From a virus, in the IMG/VR virus record IMGVR_UViG_3300046758_000288, positions 1-61,169 of that record: DNA of 61,169 bases. One strand, written 5' to 3'. Positions 57,941 to 61,169 of this stretch are shown here, one piece after another. Each line of letters begins with the position of its first letter. The stretch's first letter is position 1. The notes under the pieces were generated by a model. That model saw only the letters and a program-made list of their open reading frames with translations, was not told the origin of the DNA and did no database searches. Position numbers and translations under genes: made by a program.

Positions 57941-58169
57941 ATATGTTCTCTACAAGTTTAACATGGCTGATGTAGAAGATCCCGACATCTATGCCGCCGC
58001 ACCATTATACGAATGGCAACAAACACCAGAGGGAAAATGGTGTATGGAATATGCCGAAGATCCTAAGTATCATATTGCTGTAGATGACCACTCATATGGA
58101 TACATAGTTACCGTTACAGGAACACTCAAAGACAAGTACGCAACATACTATGCTCTCAAAAAGCCTTGA
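57930..58169 (+). CDS. Conserved phage protein, unknown function
   Basis: 79 residues, acidic with many aromatics (FNMADVEDPDIYAAAPLYEW). Similar short proteins occur in marine T4-like phages. The next promoter overlaps its stop. Confidence 0.6.
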   Translation: MKAEYVLYKFNMADVEDPDIYAAAPLYEWQQTPEGKWCMEYAEDPKYHIAVDDHSYGYIVTVTGTLKDKYATYYALKKP

Positions 58170-58194
58170 CTTTTTTAAAACTTGGCTATATACT
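58166..58194 (+). promoter_or_regulatory. Sigma-70-like promoter
   Basis: TTGACT 58166-58171, 17 bases, TATACT 58189-58194, upstream of the gene at 58230. Confidence 0.7.
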
Positions 58195-58229
58195 AAAAAT
58201 AATTGTTAATTGCTGTTAGGAGATAACAA

Positions 58230-59519
58230 ATGGCACTGCCAAAGACAAAACGTAAAAAGCCTAGAGCCGCACCCCGTATTCAACGAGGAGCAAAACTTAC
58301 AGAACCAAGTTGGGAAGGCTGGGAAGAGTGGGACGGACAGACAATTCAACGGCATCGCCGATCTACACATGAATTTTATTACGAACATTTTAAGCCTGCA
58401 GACTTATATGGTTATGTCCCGGAGTGGATGGAAGCAAACGATTATTCAAAAGAAGAAATTTCTGCACTAAAGGCAGCCCCTAATCATGTGTTAAGTATTA
58501 CAGCAAGTATTGTTGCACGTATGGATATGAAAGGTGCGCCTCGTTACAGTAAGAAAGAAGCAGAATACTGGCATTCACTTCCTGGTACATCAGGTGAGCT
58601 AAAAAGTACAACAATATTTTTAGAAAAACGTGTAAAAGAGGCAATCGAAGCAGGTAGAAAAGCCGCACTAGAAAAGAAGGAAGTTGAAGTAGAAAAGAAA
58701 AAAGTATATGTTCCAACTATTCAAGAACGTATACGAGATCAATCAATTGCAATGTCTGAAGGAATTGATGAATGGCTAGAAGGTTGGATAGAAAACCCAA
58801 AGTCATTTGATCCTAAAGGATTTGATATCAAAGCACACTTTAAAAAAGTACAGCCTACACAAGCACACGCTCGTAAGATGCGTACAATGTGGGAAATGGA
58901 ATTAGTAGATTTTGACGATTTAGAGCGTATGCCAACAAAAGGACAGTTGTCTAAAATGAGCGAATTAGATGCTGATTTGTGGGCACAGCTCAAAGAAGGT
59001 TACTCACATCTTAAAAAAGCAGACATCGCTAAAAAGCGAAAAGCAATTGATTCTATAAATGCAGAATTAGACTTTATTATTGAACAAGCAAAGGCAACAC
59101 GTAAGCCACGTAAGCCTAAGCAACGTTCAGCAAGCAAAGTAGTGGAGAAACTAAAGTACAACAAAGCAGATTCTAAATATTCACTTGCATCAATTGATCC
59201 TACACTTATTGTAGGCGCAAACGAGCTTTGGGTGTTTAATGTTAAGACACGTAAACTAGGAAAGTATATTGCAAGTAATATTGATCCTAAAGGTCTGCAA
59301 CGTGATGGTACAGGTCTAAGTGTTAAAGGCACAACTATTATTGGGTTTGACGAAACAGCAAGTATACAAAAAACATTGCGTAAGCCTGCAGACCAGTTAA
59401 AAGACTTTAAATCATCAGGTAAAGTTGCTTTGCGTAAATTCTTAGATGAGATACCTACTACAGACACAAAACTTAATGGTCGATGTAATCCTGACACAGT
59501 ACTTCTCAAGGTAGTCTGA
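58230..59519 (+). CDS. Conserved phage protein, unknown function
   Basis: 429 residues. Basic N-terminus (PKTKRKKPRAAPRIQRGAKL), a helical, charged middle, a second basic stretch (ATRKPRKPKQRSASK), then a beta-rich C-terminal domain (LIVGANELWVFNVKTRKLGK) with a Lys-rich end. The domain order suggests a nucleic-acid-associated protein. Common in marine T4-like phages, no function assigned. AGGAG ribosome site is flanked by the TTGTTA/TAACAA inverted repeat. Confidence 0.6.
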   Translation: MALPKTKRKKPRAAPRIQRGAKLTEPSWEGWEEWDGQTIQRHRRSTHEFYYEHFKPADLYGYVPEWMEANDYSKEEISALKAAPNHVLSITASIVARMDMKGAPRYSKKEAEYWHSLPGTSGELKSTTIFLEKRVKEAIEAGRKAALEKKEVEVEKKKVYVPTIQERIRDQSIAMSEGIDEWLEGWIENPKSFDPKGFDIKAHFKKVQPTQAHARKMRTMWEMELVDFDDLERMPTKGQLSKMSELDADLWAQLKEGYSHLKKADIAKKRKAIDSINAELDFIIEQAKATRKPRKPKQRSASKVVEKLKYNKADSKYSLASIDPTLIVGANELWVFNVKTRKLGKYIASNIDPKGLQRDGTGLSVKGTTIIGFDETASIQKTLRKPADQLKDFKSSGKVALRKFLDEIPTTDTKLNGRCNPDTVLLKVV

Positions 59520-59525
59520 TAAATA
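59519..59525 (+). promoter_or_regulatory. Late-type promoter box
   Basis: ATAAATA followed by C, overlapping the previous stop, 24 bases before the fiber-like gene. Confidence 0.55.
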
Positions 59526-59549
59526 CTGTATAACGAACAGGAACCTCAG

Positions 59550-60638
59550 ATGACCATACGTGATAGTTTAAATAATGTTGCAAATGCAATAGAAGAATTA
59601 CAAAATAAACCTGCACCAAGGGTTGAAATTGCCGATAGAGAACTTAGCGGTAATAAGATACACGGTGGGAGAATCACAAAGTTCTCTAGTCAGGGTATAG
59701 TAGACAATGCTACAGAACAACTTCTTAAAGTTGAAAATGATGGCATCCATATAAGTGTTATACACACTGCTACATTAAAAGGACCTGTAAGCGTTGAAGG
59801 TAATTTAAATGTAACTGGTGAAATACATGCTACAAAGTTGTTTGTTGATGAGATACAAGCAGATGTGCGTAATAAACGTTCTGAGCCGTTGTCATTTACT
59901 ACCGAAGATAATAACGGAGTTGCATATAGTAAGGGGCTTTTATGGCCTGGAGGCGATTATACTAAGCAGTTTGTTTTACAGCAACGTCCGGATAGATTCT
60001 TTTCAACAGAAAGTATCGAAGTTGCCTCAGATAAGTTCTTTATGGTTGGTCAAAATGAAGTACTTAACAGCAACACATTAGGATCTACAGTAGTAAACAG
60101 TAGCCTACGTACTCTTGGTACGTTATCTAAACTAAATGTAGAAGGTCCTCTTAACGTAGATGATTTTGTAATTTATGATGCTAATATGCAACGACTTGGT
60201 ATTGGCACAGACGAACCCAATGGCACACTGTCTATTGAAAATTTTGATAACGAATTTATAATTGACAGTAATAACGAAAATGAATTTGTTATTGGCGCAT
60301 ATACTAACACTTCAGTTAATATTATTACTGATAATACTGAACGTGTAACAGTTACTCAAGCAGGAACTTTGATTGTACGCAACAAAGCATTATTTAAAGG
60401 TAAGATCGGAGTAGGAGTAACAAACTTTGCTGAAGATGCTGATATTACAACAGCTGGACCAGTAAGGTTCCAAAATAAAAAGTTTGAAGTTAATGACAAT
60501 ATACCCGGTAGTGGACAATACCACAAAGGAGATATTGTTTGGAATAGTGACCCATCTCCATCAGGTTACGTTGGTTGGATTTGTATTAAGACCGGCACAC
60601 CAGGAGAATGGAAATCATTTGGTCCAATTTCAGCTTAA
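59550..60638 (+). CDS. Fiber-like virion protein
   Basis: 362 residues. A helical start (IRDSLNNVANAIEELQNKPA) leads to repeated beta units typical of fibers (LKGPVSVEGNLNVTGEIHAT, LNVEGPLNVDDFVIYDANMQ, RLGIGTDEPNGTLSIENF). The C-terminal domain (KGDIVWNSDPSPSGYVGWIC, then TPGEWKSFGPI) is the small Trp/Gly domain often found at fiber tips. It is likely a tail fiber or baseplate-attached fiber. Late-type box upstream. Confidence 0.75.
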   Translation: MTIRDSLNNVANAIEELQNKPAPRVEIADRELSGNKIHGGRITKFSSQGIVDNATEQLLKVENDGIHISVIHTATLKGPVSVEGNLNVTGEIHATKLFVDEIQADVRNKRSEPLSFTTEDNNGVAYSKGLLWPGGDYTKQFVLQQRPDRFFSTESIEVASDKFFMVGQNEVLNSNTLGSTVVNSSLRTLGTLSKLNVEGPLNVDDFVIYDANMQRLGIGTDEPNGTLSIENFDNEFIIDSNNENEFVIGAYTNTSVNIITDNTERVTVTQAGTLIVRNKALFKGKIGVGVTNFAEDADITTAGPVRFQNKKFEVNDNIPGSGQYHKGDIVWNSDPSPSGYVGWICIKTGTPGEWKSFGPISA

Positions 60639-60667
60639 ATCTGTATATAATAATTTACTAAAAACTC

Positions 60668-60695
60668 TTAAATACTGTTGTACACTTAGTACAAC
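60668..60695 (+). promoter_or_regulatory. Late-type box with following hairpin
   Basis: TTAAATA (60668-60674), then GTTGTAC (60677-60683) / GTACAAC (60689-60695) with loop ACTTA. No T run, so not a terminator. Confidence 0.55.
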
Positions 60696-60738
60696 GGAGT
60701 TTGTCACGAGCCTCCGATAACAAAAGGCAGGAAAAATA

Positions 60739-61065
60739 ATGAACAAAGAACAGGCTGAACAGGCAAAAAAACAACATGACATAGAAGCACAAGTAGAACG
60801 TTGGGATATGTTCGCACGATTAGTTCCAACATTATTCTTACTAATTAACGTAATGCTAGTAGCAACTAACGTAATTGACTTTAAAACAGCATTTTGGACA
60901 GGGCTTGGTCTATTTGCAATGACAGCAGTTACCTGGTGGTTTTGGACCATTTATACTATTAAATTATTAGTAAAAACTTTAACTAGAGCAAGTAAAAACT
61001 TAGGCGAAGTAAGAGAAGAATTTAAAAAAGTTAGTAAGGAAGTTGAGGCATTAAGAAATGAATAA
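60739..61065 (+). CDS. Membrane protein, two helices and coiled coil
   Basis: 108 residues. Charged N-terminus, helices at about 28-46 (LVPTLFLLINVMLVATNVI) and 50-75 (TAFWTGLGLFAMTAVTWWFW), then a coiled coil (KNLGEVREEFKKVSKEVEAL). Overlaps the next start by 8 bases. Confidence 0.55.
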   Translation: MNKEQAEQAKKQHDIEAQVERWDMFARLVPTLFLLINVMLVATNVIDFKTAFWTGLGLFAMTAVTWWFWTIYTIKLLVKTLTRASKNLGEVREEFKKVSKEVEALRNE

Positions 61066-61169
61066 TAGTAGATATAAGATAATAAAGGCGGCTACGAATG
61101 TCGTAAGTGGACTTAGTATGGTAACACTAATTACACTAGGTGTTATGTATATGAGTTTTGACAATGCTT
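61058..61169 (+). CDS. Membrane protein, N-terminal fragment
   Basis: 37 residues to the window edge. A polar start then a hydrophobic helix (GLSMVTLITLGVMYMSF). Starts inside the preceding gene. Cannot be named. Confidence 0.45.
   Translation, partial: MNNSRYKIIKAATNVVSGLSMVTLITLGVMYMSFDNA

Noticed and set aside
1-61169. Bacterial chromosome rather than phage
   Set aside because: Prs, GroEL, ClpP, IF-1, GuaC and porin alone would suggest a bacterium, but T4-like late boxes, fiber proteins, dense one-base gene overlaps and the many small phage-type genes fit a phage.
1-61169. CRISPR arrays, insertion sequences, integrase or attachment sites
   Set aside because: No regularly spaced direct repeats, transposase, recombinase or tRNA-adjacent direct repeat was seen by eye.

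Overview
The window is a densely packed, AT-rich stretch that reads as part of a T4-like myovirus genome infecting an alphaproteobacterium. Genes are short, mostly on the plus strand, and often overlap by 1 to 4 bases. Late-type boxes of the form (C/A/G/T)TAAATA, like the T4 late promoter TATAAATA, precede many operons. A second class of sites fits host sigma-70 promoters (TTGACA, about 17 bases, TATAAT). Structural-type proteins, NrdA/NrdB with glutaredoxin, an ATP-dependent DNA ligase and seven tRNAs support a T4-like phage. The tmRNA gene is circularly permuted in the alphaproteobacterial manner, which points to that host class. The curli-like cluster and overall style recall marine pelagimyophages (SAR11 phages); that assignment is inference.

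Layout. 1-9000: membrane protein fragment, PRPP synthetase, an opposing lipase-like gene, then a late operon with a Pol-beta-type nucleotidyltransferase, a ligase-like KxDG protein and many small conserved proteins. 9000-17800: PD-(D/E)XK nuclease, beta-helix fiber protein, nrdA-nrdB-grx, HAD-like protein, small proteins. 17750-21400: permuted tmRNA, porin-like outer-membrane barrel, SNase, winged-helix protein, SleB-type wall hydrolase. 21400-32800: coiled-coil membrane protein, ribosomal protein bS21, 2OG oxygenase, GMP reductase, GroEL, Hsp20, ClpS, heme oxygenase plus bilin reductase (PcyX/PebS type), nuclease-like protein, opposing Fis-like regulator. 32850-41300: CsgF, CsgG, two curlin-repeat proteins, a secreted FecR-domain protein, a CHASE2 nucleotidyl cyclase, three opposing small membrane proteins and a CHAP-like lipoprotein. 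41300-53600: peroxiredoxin, second 2OG-oxygenase-like protein, AbrB-like protein, IF-1, SprT-like protease, ParB-like and GIY-YIG-like proteins, TilS-like PP-loop protein, a long run of small early genes, ClpP. 53600-55400: seven tRNAs with small ORFs. 55400-61169: phosphoesterase, DNA ligase, conserved phage proteins, fiber-like protein, membrane proteins.

How the genes fit together. One theme is nucleotide supply (Prs, GuaC, NrdAB, glutaredoxin). A second is control of host translation and protein quality: tmRNA with an LAA-ending tag, IF-1, bS21, TilS-like protein, tRNAs, ClpP, ClpS, GroEL and Hsp20. A third is the cell surface: porin-like barrel, curli secretion parts, curlins, FecR protein, cyclase, wall hydrolases. 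A fourth is heme to bilin conversion. Several late proteins start with a short peptide ending in L-x-E that resembles T4 capsid-targeting sequences, so some enzyme-like proteins here may be packaged in the head.

All names rest on reading motifs by eye; no database search was run.
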